From the NCBI GenBank assembly GCA_037721215.1, contig JBBJNV010000007.1:62001-126000 (forward strand): 64,000 nt of DNA. Reading direction: 5' to 3'. The notes under the pieces were generated by a model. It searched no databases. It had not been told where the DNA came from and was given only the letters and a program-made list of their open reading frames with translations. Source of the DNA: Gemmatimonadaceae bacterium (GTDB lineage: Bacteria > Gemmatimonadota > Gemmatimonadetes > Gemmatimonadales > Gemmatimonadaceae). Position 1 is the stretch's first letter, and each line of letters opens with the position of its first letter. Shown here in pieces: positions 9,906 to 18,053 of this stretch. The translations under genes were made by a program, and so were the position numbers.

Positions 9906-9938
9906 GAGCGCCGCGGCCCGCGCGGCCATTCTCTCTTT
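9904..9938 (+). terminator. Probable terminator hairpin after ndk
   Basis: Starting inside the ndk stop codon, GAGAG (9904-9908) can pair with CTCTC (9931-9935). Inside this, GCCGCG can pair with CGCGGC around a five-base loop. A short TTTG follows. The stem is strong but the T-tract is weak, so termination may be partial. The next gene starts about 100 bp further on, which fits a transcription boundary. Confidence 0.45.
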
Positions 9939-10038
9939 GTCGTCTACAGGCTGCGCGGCGTTACACAAGGCCACCAGCCTCGCCGGACTCAGCCACGGCA
10001 CTTTTCCGCCATTGCCGGGGTCGCTAGCTTTAGGCCTT

Positions 10039-10551
10039 ATGCTGTCGTTTGACATCCGTTCTCTGGAGTCGCAGGCAGCGCACGTCGACAGTAATCTCGC
10101 GCCGGACGATTCCGTCTGGGAAGATGGAGACGTGCGTCCCTCGCACCCGATCTACGTAAAGGGTAGACTCTCCGCCGCGGGCTCGTCCCGCTTTTATTTC
10201 AGCGGAAGCTTTCGCGGGGCAGTTGCCGCGCCATGCCGGCGCTGCCTTGCCGACGTGACGGCCGACGTTGCGGAAGAAGCACATTTCATATTCTCATCCG
10301 AAGGTGAGGACAGTCTCGACGATCCGGATGTTTACCCGTTCGATCCGATGGCGCATTCTCTCGATCTGCGCCAAGCGGTTCGGGAAGTATGGCTTCTGGC
10401 GGCGCCGGCATTTCTGCAATGCCGGGAAGACTGCAAAGGCTTGTGCCCCAGCTGTGGCATCGATCTCAACACCTCAACCTGCAATTGCGTTCCGGTATCG
10501 GCAGACAAACGGTGGGATGCGTTACATTCCGTGCGCGACAGACTTACCTGA
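10039..10551 (+). CDS. DUF177 (YceD-family) protein
   Basis: Encodes 170 residues. The middle has CRRCLADV and the C-terminal half has the paired-cysteine pattern CREDCKGLCPSCG near residues 133-145, typical of YceD/DUF177 proteins, which are almost always encoded directly before rpmF. In plants and E. coli this family is linked to 23S rRNA accumulation or processing; the exact role here is inferred. The frame stays open upstream into ndk, but ATG at 10039 gives the family-like start LSFDIRSLE. It heads the rpmF-plsX-fab cluster, its usual place. Confidence 0.88.
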   Translation: MLSFDIRSLESQAAHVDSNLAPDDSVWEDGDVRPSHPIYVKGRLSAAGSSRFYFSGSFRGAVAAPCRRCLADVTADVAEEAHFIFSSEGEDSLDDPDVYPFDPMAHSLDLRQAVREVWLLAAPAFLQCREDCKGLCPSCGIDLNTSTCNCVPVSADKRWDALHSVRDRLT

Positions 10552-10581
10552 AAGCACTACACTCAACTTAGATATCATCCC

Positions 10582-10764
10582 ATGGCTGTACCAAAACGCC
10601 GTACATCGAAACGAAAGAAACGCGCGCGAAACACGCACAAAACCGCTCCCGCCATCGCGATACAGAAATGCCCGCGGTGCCAGAGTATGAAGCGGCCCCA
10701 TCACGTTTGCGACGAGTGCGGTTATTACGATGGAGAACTGCGAGTCGCTCCCAGGGAAGCGTAG
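10582..10764 (+). CDS. rpmF: 50S ribosomal protein L32
   Basis: Encodes 60 residues, very basic at the N-terminus (AVPKRRTSKRKKRARN). A zinc ribbon follows with CPRCQ and CDEC, giving four cysteine ligands near residues 30-46, so this is the zinc-binding form of L32. It lies 30 bp after the DUF177 gene. No clear Shine-Dalgarno sequence is seen. The next gene, plsX, starts three bases after the stop, the classic rpmF-plsX-fab arrangement joining ribosome and lipid production. Confidence 0.96.
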   Translation: MAVPKRRTSKRKKRARNTHKTAPAIAIQKCPRCQSMKRPHHVCDECGYYDGELRVAPREA

Positions 10765-10766
10765 CA

Positions 10767-11807
10767 TTGGCGCGCATCGCGTTGGACGCCATGGGGGGCG
10801 ATTTCGCTCCCCAGGCAACTATCGCCGGAGCGCTCCACGCATTGAATGAGCTCGACGAACGACACGTCGTCCAGCTCGTAGGGCAGACACTTGCGATCGA
10901 ACGCCAGCTCGCCAGCTCACTCAGCGGCGAGCTTGCTCATTTTGCCCATCTCCGCAGCCGCATCCGGCTCGTCGAGGCCTCCGACACGATCGGGATGTCC
11001 GAGAGGCCAACCGCGGCTCTGCGAAAAAAACCGAACAACCCGATGGCGATCGGGATCAGGTTGCAGCTCGACGGTGAATCGGACGCGTTCGTATCTGCCG
11101 GCAACACCGGAGCGCAGATGGCGGTCTCGTCTGTTCTTCTCAAACTGCAGCCGGGCCTTACCCGGCCGGCGATCGCCACTATTTTCCCGACGTCGCTCAA
11201 TCCGATCGTGTTCCTCGATTCAGGGGCGAATGTCGATTGCTCCGCGCATGAACTGGTTCAGTTCGCCTGGCTCGGATCCATTTACGCCGAGCACGTACTC
11301 GGCCGGCAAAATCCGGTAGTCGGGTTGCTGAGCAACGGAGAAGAGGAGGGCAAAGGCAACAGCGTGTGCAAGGAGGCACATTCCCTGTTCCGAACTGCGG
11401 GTTTCAATTTTCATGGAAACGTCGAGGGACGCGATCTCCCTGCTGGATGTACGAGCAGGGGCCCTGTCGATGTTGTTATTTGTGATGGCTTTACGGGCAA
11501 CATTGTGCTGAAGTTCTACGAAGCCGTTACTCCGATGATCGTCGATCTCCTGAGCCGCGGGCCCGGAATCGACCGGGGAAGGCTTGAAGCGGCACTCGGA
11601 CCGCTGGATTCGTCCATGTATGGAGGCGCCCCACTGCTCGGCGTTCAGGGTGTGAGTATCATCTGCCATGGCAACTCCTCGCCACGGGCTATCAAGAACG
11701 CGGTCAAGGTGGCGGTGCGGGCGGTTGAAACCCGGATGAACGAGCATATTGGAGCGCATTTGTCAGCTGCTGGTGGCCTTGCAGCTCAGCAGGATATGGC
11801 ATCGTGA
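10767..11807 (+). CDS. plsX: Phosphate acyltransferase PlsX
   Basis: Encodes 346 residues if started at TTG 10767, which is preceded by AGGGAA at 10753-10758 and begins the family N-terminus RIALDAMGGDFAP. The frame continues further upstream across rpmF, but that part does not resemble PlsX. The enzyme converts acyl-ACP to acyl-phosphate, the donor for PlsY (encoded at 45310-45933). SAGNTGAQMA near residue 110 and DGFTGNIVLK near 238 are characteristic. The stop overlaps the fabH start (GTGA). Confidence 0.94.
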   Translation: MARIALDAMGGDFAPQATIAGALHALNELDERHVVQLVGQTLAIERQLASSLSGELAHFAHLRSRIRLVEASDTIGMSERPTAALRKKPNNPMAIGIRLQLDGESDAFVSAGNTGAQMAVSSVLLKLQPGLTRPAIATIFPTSLNPIVFLDSGANVDCSAHELVQFAWLGSIYAEHVLGRQNPVVGLLSNGEEEGKGNSVCKEAHSLFRTAGFNFHGNVEGRDLPAGCTSRGPVDVVICDGFTGNIVLKFYEAVTPMIVDLLSRGPGIDRGRLEAALGPLDSSMYGGAPLLGVQGVSIICHGNSSPRAIKNAVKVAVRAVETRMNEHIGAHLSAAGGLAAQQDMAS

Positions 11808-12793
11808 AACGGCCGATTGCGGCGGTAATTGGTACAGGGCGCGGTGTGCCGGAGTACGTCATGACGAACCATGACTTTGCGGCAATTGGGGTCGATACCT
11901 CTCATGAGTGGATCGTGGAACGATCCGGGATTGTGGAGCGTCACATCGCCAGAAATGGCGAAACGACCTGTTCGATGGCATCGGATGCGTCGCAAAAGGC
12001 GATGAACCGTGCAGGCATTCAGCCGGGCGAGCTCGACACGATCATCCTGAGCACGGCGACGCCTGACCGGCTGCTTCCCTCGACAGCAGTGGACCTACAG
12101 GCTTCGCTTGGCGCGTCGCGCGCCGCCGCGCTCGACATCGGAGCGGCTTGCTCGGGCTGGCTGTACGGTATGACGGTCGCCGAAGGAATGATTGCCTCCG
12201 GAGTCGCAGAAACCATCCTGGTCGCAGGCTCCGAGAAAATGAGTGCCATCGTCGACTGGAAGGACCGCTCGACGTGCGTGTTGTTTGGTGACGGTGCCGG
12301 CGCGGTGGTATTACAACGCGCCGCAACAGGGAAGGGAATTCTCTCCTCCTTCATGCGCAGCGACGGCCAGCTCGCCGACCTTCTTTACCGGCCAAGCGGC
12401 GGATCGACGAACCAGATGACGGCAGCGATACTCGAGGAACGGAGCCACCTCGTCAAAATGGCCGGCCGCGAGGTCTTCAAGCACGCGGTGAGATCAATGT
12501 CGGAAGCAGCCGATCGTGCGCTCGACGCAGCACGGCTTACGGCTAGTGACATCGATTTGCTGATACCTCACCAGGCCAACATCCGGATTATCGAAGCAAC
12601 CGCAAAGCACTCCCATATTCCGATGGACAAAGTCTACGTGAACGTCGACAGGTATGGAAACACATCGTCCGCATCCATTCCGATTGCGCTGGACGAAGCC
12701 GCTGAGCGCGGACTTATCAGGGAAGGCTCTACAGTTCTGCTCGTTGCCTTTGGAGCCGGATTCACCTGGGCTTCGATGATCATAAGGTTCTGA
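11804..12793 (+). CDS. fabH: 3-oxoacyl-ACP synthase III (KAS III)
   Basis: Encodes 329 residues from a GTG start overlapping plsX. It condenses acetyl-CoA (or a branched primer) with malonyl-ACP to start fatty acid synthesis. The catalytic cysteine is in GAACSGWLYG near residue 115, the histidine in IPHQANIRI near 250 and the asparagine in RYGNTSSASIP near 280. Primer choice cannot be read from the sequence. It sits between plsX and fabD, as in many bacteria. Confidence 0.96.
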   Translation: MKRPIAAVIGTGRGVPEYVMTNHDFAAIGVDTSHEWIVERSGIVERHIARNGETTCSMASDASQKAMNRAGIQPGELDTIILSTATPDRLLPSTAVDLQASLGASRAAALDIGAACSGWLYGMTVAEGMIASGVAETILVAGSEKMSAIVDWKDRSTCVLFGDGAGAVVLQRAATGKGILSSFMRSDGQLADLLYRPSGGSTNQMTAAILEERSHLVKMAGREVFKHAVRSMSEAADRALDAARLTASDIDLLIPHQANIRIIEATAKHSHIPMDKVYVNVDRYGNTSSASIPIALDEAAERGLIREGSTVLLVAFGAGFTWASMIIRF

Positions 12794-12797
12794 CGGA

Positions 12798-13739
12798 ATG
12801 GACATCGTACTCCTATTCCCCGGTCAGGGATCGCAGAAGCCGGGCATGGGCAAGGATCTGTCGGCAGCGTTTCCAGCTGCGCGCGACGTATTCGAGACGG
12901 TCGACGAGGCGCTTGGCATGGCTCTTTCCGATCTTTGTTTTGAAGGCCCCGCTGCAGACCTCACGGCGACGCACAATGCGCAGCCAGCGCTTCTTGCACA
13001 CGGCGCTGCGGTTTGGGCCACCCTCAAAGACGCGCTGGAAGGGCACGTATGCGCGGCTGCGGGTCATTCGCTCGGTGAGCACACCGCTTACCACGCGGCC
13101 GGGTCCACCTCGCTCGGGGATGCCGTGAGGCTCGTACGGAGGCGTGGCGAACTGATGTATGAGGCGGGCCAGAATCGCCCTGGGGCCATGGCAGCCGTAC
13201 TTGGCACATTCACGGATTCAATCGAGTCACTGTGCGAGCTTGCCACCCGAAGCGCGGGACTTGTTGTTCCCGCCAACTACAACACTGCCGAGCAGATTGT
13301 GGTCTCGGGAGAAAGCAGCGGCGTCGACCGCCTGATGGAGATCGCAAAGCTCAACGGCGCGCGCCGGACGGTCCGCTTGCCTGTGAGCGGAGCCTTCCAT
13401 TCGCCGTTAATGGAACCCGCGGCAGAAGGTTTTCGAGAGGCAGTCTGGGCCACCACGTTCGCCGAACCACGTTTCCCTGTCTACTCGAACGTCACCGAGG
13501 CACCGGCAGGCTCATCAGACGACGTTCGCGAGCTGCTGGTGAAACAGCTCACTTCAGCGGTTCGCTGGACGGGTGAGGTGACGAAGATCGCTACGCGTTT
13601 TCCCGATGCGCTGTTTGTGGAGATGGGCCCGGGTAATGTCCTGACTGGCCTGTTGACCCGGATTGTTCCGGGCGCGAAAGGCATGGCCTGCGGGACTGCC
13701 GCGGAAGTCGAAAAGCTCCTCAATCAAATGAGCAAATGA
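12798..13739 (+). CDS. fabD: Malonyl-CoA:ACP transacylase
   Basis: Encodes 313 residues. It loads malonyl groups onto ACP. The N-terminal LFPGQGSQKPGMG, the nucleophile serine in GHSLGEH near residue 92 and the histidine in VSGAFHSPLM near 197 are the expected catalytic elements. It starts four bases after fabH, and its stop overlaps fabG (ATGA). Confidence 0.96.
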   Translation: MDIVLLFPGQGSQKPGMGKDLSAAFPAARDVFETVDEALGMALSDLCFEGPAADLTATHNAQPALLAHGAAVWATLKDALEGHVCAAAGHSLGEHTAYHAAGSTSLGDAVRLVRRRGELMYEAGQNRPGAMAAVLGTFTDSIESLCELATRSAGLVVPANYNTAEQIVVSGESSGVDRLMEIAKLNGARRTVRLPVSGAFHSPLMEPAAEGFREAVWATTFAEPRFPVYSNVTEAPAGSSDDVRELLVKQLTSAVRWTGEVTKIATRFPDALFVEMGPGNVLTGLLTRIVPGAKGMACGTAAEVEKLLNQMSK

Positions 13740-14473
13740 ACATCGATCTCACGGGAAAAGTTGCACTGGTGACCGGCAGCACGAGAGGTATCGGGCGCGC
13801 GATCGCAGCAGCGCTTACCGCAAGCGGGGCGCGCGTTGCGATAGTGGGCCGTGAGAAAGGCAATGCGGAAAGTGTTGCGCTTGAAATCGGCGGCGGCTCG
13901 ATGGGTTTCGGGTGCGATGTAAGCGACACTGCACAGGTCGCGCAGCTTGTCAGCGATGTCGAAAAACAGTTTGGCGCGATTGATATTCTGGTCAACAACG
14001 CCGGGCTTACGCGCGACAACCTGGTGATGCGTCTCAAGGATGATGACTGGAATGCAGTCATGGATGCAAATTTGCGCGGCGCGTTTGCAGCCATACGGGC
14101 CGTAGCCCGCGGAATGATGAAACGTCGCACCGGGCGCATCATCAACATGGCCAGTGTTGTTGGCCTGAACGGCAACAAGGGCCAGGCGAATTATTCCGCC
14201 AGCAAAGCCGGACTGATCGCTTTGACAAAATCGGTCGCGAAGGAACTGGGGTCGAGGAATATCCTCGTCAATGCCATCGCACCGGGGTTCATCGAGACCG
14301 AGATGACTGCTGCAATGACAGCCGAGGCGCGCGGTGCTCTAACCGGCCTGATCCCGCTCGAGCGTCTGGGGAAGGTCGAGGACATTGCCACGGCCGTGGT
14401 GTTTCTTGCGTCGGATCAGGCTTCCTACATAACCGGCCAGGTTGTCGTTATTGACGGCGGAATGGTGATGTAG
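13736..14473 (+). CDS. fabG: 3-oxoacyl-ACP reductase
   Basis: Encodes 245 residues of the short-chain dehydrogenase family. It has the NADPH-binding GSTRGIGRAI near residue 14, NNAG near 87, the catalytic serine in NMASVVG near 139, and the YxxxK pair in NYSASKAG near 152-156. It reduces 3-ketoacyl-ACP in the elongation cycle. The synteny with fabD and acpP makes the FabG role much more likely than another SDR. An 89-bp gap follows before acpP. Confidence 0.95.
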   Translation: MNIDLTGKVALVTGSTRGIGRAIAAALTASGARVAIVGREKGNAESVALEIGGGSMGFGCDVSDTAQVAQLVSDVEKQFGAIDILVNNAGLTRDNLVMRLKDDDWNAVMDANLRGAFAAIRAVARGMMKRRTGRIINMASVVGLNGNKGQANYSASKAGLIALTKSVAKELGSRNILVNAIAPGFIETEMTAAMTAEARGALTGLIPLERLGKVEDIATAVVFLASDQASYITGQVVVIDGGMVM

Positions 14474-14500
14474 AACCGGTCGCATGTGGTGCCCCGTAAC

Positions 14501-14556
14501 TTTCTGCTATCACATCGCTTAACTATATTTCGTGCACCCAACCCACACTGAAGAGG
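14501..14556 (+). promoter_or_regulatory. Possible promoter and RBS for acpP
   Basis: The only sizeable gap within the fab block holds TATATT at 14524-14529, a near-consensus -10 hexamer, with a weak -35 candidate TTTCTG at 14501-14506 (17-bp spacer). AAGAGG at 14551-14556, six bases before the acpP ATG, is a clear Shine-Dalgarno site. A separate promoter would suit the high ACP demand. The -35 is poor, so confidence is limited. Confidence 0.35.
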
Positions 14557-14562
14557 ACGTAA

Positions 14563-14802
14563 ATGGCCGATAACTCGGATAAGGTTAAGGACATCATCGA
14601 GAAGGAACTTGGAGTCGAACGCGAGAAGCTGACGAACGAAGCCAGCTTTATCGAAGATCTCGGTGCCGACAGCCTTGACATTGTCGAGCTCGTCATGGAG
14701 TTCGAGAAGGAGTTCAACATCGACATCCCCGACGAAGATGCCGAAAAGCTCCGTACAGTTGGCGATGCCCTCGGTTATCTGAATAGCAAGATTCCCGCGT
14801 AG
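14563..14802 (+). CDS. acpP: Acyl carrier protein
   Basis: Encodes 79 residues, acidic, four-helix fold. The phosphopantetheine attachment serine lies in [10 protein letters not shown] near residue 37. It carries growing acyl chains for FabH/D/G/F and donates acyl groups to LpxA, LpxD and PlsX, all encoded in this window. It has its own Shine-Dalgarno site and a possible promoter. The fabF ATG follows the stop codon directly. Confidence 0.97.
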   Translation: MADNSDKVKDIIEKELGVEREKLTNEASFIEDLGADSLDIVELVMEFEKEFNIDIPDEDAEKLRTVGDALGYLNSKIPA

Positions 14803-16047
14803 ATGAAGCGCAGGGTCGTCGTCACGGGCATGGGAGCTGTCACGCCCGTCGGCAACGACGTAGCGACGATGTGGCGCTCCCTGATCGAAGGTCGCTCCGG
14901 AGCGGCGCCAATCACTCACTTCGACGCGAGCATCTTTCCCGTCCGTTTTGCGTGCGAGCTCAAGGGGTTCGATCCGCTTCAATACATGGATCGGAAGGAG
15001 GCAAAACGCGCCGATCATTTCACACAGTATGCGGTTGCATCGGCTAAAATGGCGATGGAAGACGCCGGCTTCGGTGATCGTACGGGCTATGATCCGGAGA
15101 ACACGGGTGTCATCGTCGGCAGTGGCATCGGGGGCCTCAAAATCTTCGAGGAACAGCACGACGTCTACCGGCAGCGTGGCCCATCCAAGATCTCGCCTTT
15201 CTTCATCCCGATGTTCATCGGTGACATTGCCGCTGGAATCGTCTCGATGCAGTTCGGTGCCAAGGGCCCGAACTACGCCACTGTATCCGCATGTGCCACC
15301 AGCGCCCACGCGATTGGCGACTCGTTTCGCACGATCCAGTACGGTGATGCCGACGTAATGATCACCGGCGGCGCGGAGGCTACGGTGACGCCAATGGCCA
15401 TTGGTGGGTTTGCAAACATGAAGGCGCTGTCAGAGAGGAATGACACACCTGAAACTGCGTCGCGTCCGTTTGACGCAACCAGGGATGGGTTCGTCATGGG
15501 TGAGGGCAGCGCAACGGTAATCCTCGAGGAGATGGAGCACGCTCGCCGCCGTGGCGCGCGCATTTATGCCGAGGTCGTTGGATACGGCGCGACGGGCGAT
15601 GCTTATCATCTGACGGCACCAGCCCCCAACGGAGAAGGGGCGCAACGGGCCATGAAGCGTGCGCTCAAGGACGCCGGGATGGGCCCTGAGGATGTTCAGT
15701 ACATCAACGCCCACGGAACGTCCACTCCCGCCCACGACGTGAATGAGACCGCCGCGATCAAGGCAGTGTTCGGCGAGCATGCCGCAGGCGTCAACGTCAG
15801 CTCGACAAAGTCTTGCACCGGTCACATGCTGGGAGCCGCGGGGGCGGTGGAACTTGTGATCGGCGCACTCGCTATAAACGAGGGACTGATACCGCCGACG
15901 ATCAACTATCAAACTCCAGATCCCGACTGCGATCTCAACTACACAACCAACGGTCCGGTCAAACGAGAGGTCAGCGCCGTGCTGAGTAACAGTTTCGGAT
16001 TTGGCGGGCACAACACCACGCTCGTCATAAAGCGCTTCACGGACTAG
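14803..16047 (+). CDS. fabF: 3-oxoacyl-ACP synthase II (KAS II)
   Basis: Encodes 414 residues, full length. It extends acyl-ACP with malonyl-ACP. The catalytic cysteine lies in SACATSAHAIG near residue 163, the histidines in NAHGTSTPAHD near 303 and in STKSCTGHMLGAAGA near 340, followed by SFGFGGHN at the C-terminus. ATG is adjacent to the acpP stop. mqnE begins two bases after the fabF stop, so lipid and menaquinone genes probably share a transcript. Confidence 0.97.
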   Translation: MKRRVVVTGMGAVTPVGNDVATMWRSLIEGRSGAAPITHFDASIFPVRFACELKGFDPLQYMDRKEAKRADHFTQYAVASAKMAMEDAGFGDRTGYDPENTGVIVGSGIGGLKIFEEQHDVYRQRGPSKISPFFIPMFIGDIAAGIVSMQFGAKGPNYATVSACATSAHAIGDSFRTIQYGDADVMITGGAEATVTPMAIGGFANMKALSERNDTPETASRPFDATRDGFVMGEGSATVILEEMEHARRRGARIYAEVVGYGATGDAYHLTAPAPNGEGAQRAMKRALKDAGMGPEDVQYINAHGTSTPAHDVNETAAIKAVFGEHAAGVNVSSTKSCTGHMLGAAGAVELVIGALAINEGLIPPTINYQTPDPDCDLNYTTNGPVKREVSAVLSNSFGFGGHNTTLVIKRFTD

Positions 16048-16049
16048 CG

Positions 16050-17213
16050 ATGCGCCCGGCATCGAGCTTCGATCTTTCCCGCGTGTCTGACATGGCCCTG
16101 AGGGCCGTTGGCGAGAAGGTCATGAGCGGAACCCGCCTCGATACAGCCGACGGTCTGACTCTTTTTCGCTCCCCCGACCTCATTGGTCTTGGATTGCTCG
16201 CTAACCACGTCAATGCGGCGAAACATGGCGATGTGGTCACGTTCGCGGCGAATCAGCATATCAATCCAACGAACGTCTGCTACCTGCGCACCACCTGTGT
16301 TTTCTGTTCGTTCGCCCGTTTGCCGAAGGAAGACGGCGCGTATCATTACACGCTCGATCAGGTGTTCGAGGAAGCTGCCGTCGCCGACAACGGGCTTACG
16401 CGCGAGTTCCACATTGTCGGGGGGCTCGATATGAAGGCGGGACTCGCATACTACAGCGCAATGTTCCGCGGTCTGAAGCTGCGCCACCCCAATGTTCACA
16501 TCAAGGCCCTGACGGCGGTCGAAATCGCGCACATTGCGCGCATCGACAAGCTGCCAATCGAGGAAGTGCTCGTTACGCTCCGCGAAGCCGGGCTGGACAC
16601 ACTCCCGGGTGGCGGGGCGGAGGTGTTCGGGCGCGGCGTGAGAATGGCAATCGCCGACCGGAAGCTTGCCGCCGAAGACTGGATCGCGGTTCATCGCACG
16701 GCGCACAACCTCGGCATCCGCTCCAATTGCACGATGCTGTATGGCCACGTCGAGACGCTTGAAGACCGCGTTGAACACCTGACGATGCTCAGGTCGCTTC
16801 AGGACGAAACCGGGGGGTTTCTCGCGTACATACCGCTGGCCTACCATCCCGACAACAACGAGCTGGGTGCCGAGCTCGGGCGCGAGGGAACTGCGACGAC
16901 CGGTTTTGATGACCTGCGAAATCTCGCCGCGGGGCGATTATTCCTCGACAATTTCGACCATGTCAAAACGCACTGGATCATGGTCACTCAGTTTCTTTCC
17001 CAGACAGCACTGTCATTTGGCGTGAACGATCTCGAAGGCACCGTGGTGCGTGAGAAGATCTACCATGAGGCTGGCGCGCATACGCCGCAGGGAATGACTC
17101 TCGATGACATTCTCACCCTCATTCGGGGAGCTGGCAAGACTCCTGCAGAACGTGATTCGTTCTATAACATTCTGCGAACGTTTCCGCGTTCGGTGACAGC
17201 GGTTGCGGCGTGA
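16050..17213 (+). CDS. mqnE: Aminodeoxyfutalosine synthase (radical SAM)
   Basis: Encodes 387 residues. MqnE joins 3-[(1-carboxyvinyl)oxy]benzoate to the adenosyl part of SAM, the second step of the futalosine menaquinone pathway. NPTNVC precedes the cluster cysteines, LPGGGAEVFG lies near residue 187 and HWIMVTQFLSQTAL near 310. The three cysteines are C77, C83 and C86, i.e. CX5CX2C, whereas MqnE/MqnC enzymes normally have CX3CX2C as in the neighbouring MqnC. Two extra residues (LRTTC) are unambiguous in the DNA. The stop overlaps mqnA (GTGA). Confidence 0.92.
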   Translation: MRPASSFDLSRVSDMALRAVGEKVMSGTRLDTADGLTLFRSPDLIGLGLLANHVNAAKHGDVVTFAANQHINPTNVCYLRTTCVFCSFARLPKEDGAYHYTLDQVFEEAAVADNGLTREFHIVGGLDMKAGLAYYSAMFRGLKLRHPNVHIKALTAVEIAHIARIDKLPIEEVLVTLREAGLDTLPGGGAEVFGRGVRMAIADRKLAAEDWIAVHRTAHNLGIRSNCTMLYGHVETLEDRVEHLTMLRSLQDETGGFLAYIPLAYHPDNNELGAELGREGTATTGFDDLRNLAAGRLFLDNFDHVKTHWIMVTQFLSQTALSFGVNDLEGTVVREKIYHEAGAHTPQGMTLDDILTLIRGAGKTPAERDSFYNILRTFPRSVTAVAA

Positions 17214-18046
17214 AGATGCGTATCGGACGGATTCCCTATATCAACTGCTACCCCGTCTACGGAGCTATCGATCGCGGCATCGTCAAACTTGACGGCACAT
17301 TGCTCGACGGGGTTCCTACTGAGCTGAACGCGCGCATCGCCGCCGGAGAGCTGGATGTCAGCGTAGTATCAGCTGTCGAGTATGCAAGAGAATCGAGCCG
17401 CTATCTGCTGTTGCCCGACCTGGCGATCTCATGCGACGGCCCCGTTCGAAGTGTGATGCTTTTCTCCCGGTTGCCTGCGCGCGATCTCGGTGGGCGCAGG
17501 GTGCTTATCAGTCGCAGCTCGATGACCAGCGTTGCGCTGCTCCAGCTCCTGTTCGAGAATGTCTGGCACACCCAGCCGAATTTCGTTCCGGGCAACGCCG
17601 AGGTAAGCGACCTTGGGGAAATGCAGGGTGGCGATCACGATGCGCGGCTCGTGATCGGCGACGCGGCGCTGTTGCTTGGAAGCGGCGAACGAGCCGCAGG
17701 CTACGACTACGAGTACGATCTCGGACAGATGTGGAAGCGCTGGACAGGATTGCCATTTGTGTTTGCAGTGTGGGTGGCCCGTCGCACGGTGCGTGTAGAG
17801 GCCGCGCTTCAGGTACACTCCGGGCTTATCGCCTCCCGAGACTGGGGACTCGCCAACCTGCGCACACTCGCGGCGCAGGCAGCCACTGCAACCGGCGTCA
17901 GCATGGAACTGTGCAGTGAATACTTCGCCGGTCTCGACTACGGGCTGTCGTATCCCCACCTTGCCGGCCTCACGGAGTTCTACCGACGGCTTGTCGACCG
18001 CGGTCAAATTCCGAACGGCACCCTGGCTTTTCTTCCAGCGGCGTAA
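17210..18046 (+). CDS. mqnA: Chorismate dehydratase
   Basis: Encodes 278 residues. It dehydrates chorismate to 3-enolpyruvylbenzoate, the entry step of the futalosine pathway. It has the periplasmic-binding-like fold of MqnA/MqnD proteins. The N-terminus RIGRIPYINCYPVY and the motif SRSSMTSVALLQLL near residue 100 fit MqnA. GTG 17210 overlaps the mqnE stop; ATG at 17216 is an alternative two codons later. mqnB and mqnD are not in the window. Grouping with mqnE and mqnC supports the call over a generic binding protein. Confidence 0.9.
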   Translation: MKMRIGRIPYINCYPVYGAIDRGIVKLDGTLLDGVPTELNARIAAGELDVSVVSAVEYARESSRYLLLPDLAISCDGPVRSVMLFSRLPARDLGGRRVLISRSSMTSVALLQLLFENVWHTQPNFVPGNAEVSDLGEMQGGDHDARLVIGDAALLLGSGERAAGYDYEYDLGQMWKRWTGLPFVFAVWVARRTVRVEAALQVHSGLIASRDWGLANLRTLAAQAATATGVSMELCSEYFAGLDYGLSYPHLAGLTEFYRRLVDRGQIPNGTLAFLPAA

Positions 18047-18053
18047 GGACGAC

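Noticed and set aside
9724-10038. In-frame upstream extension of the DUF177 gene
   Set aside because: It overlaps ndk and a hairpin; the part before ATG 10039 is serine/arginine-rich and unlike the family.
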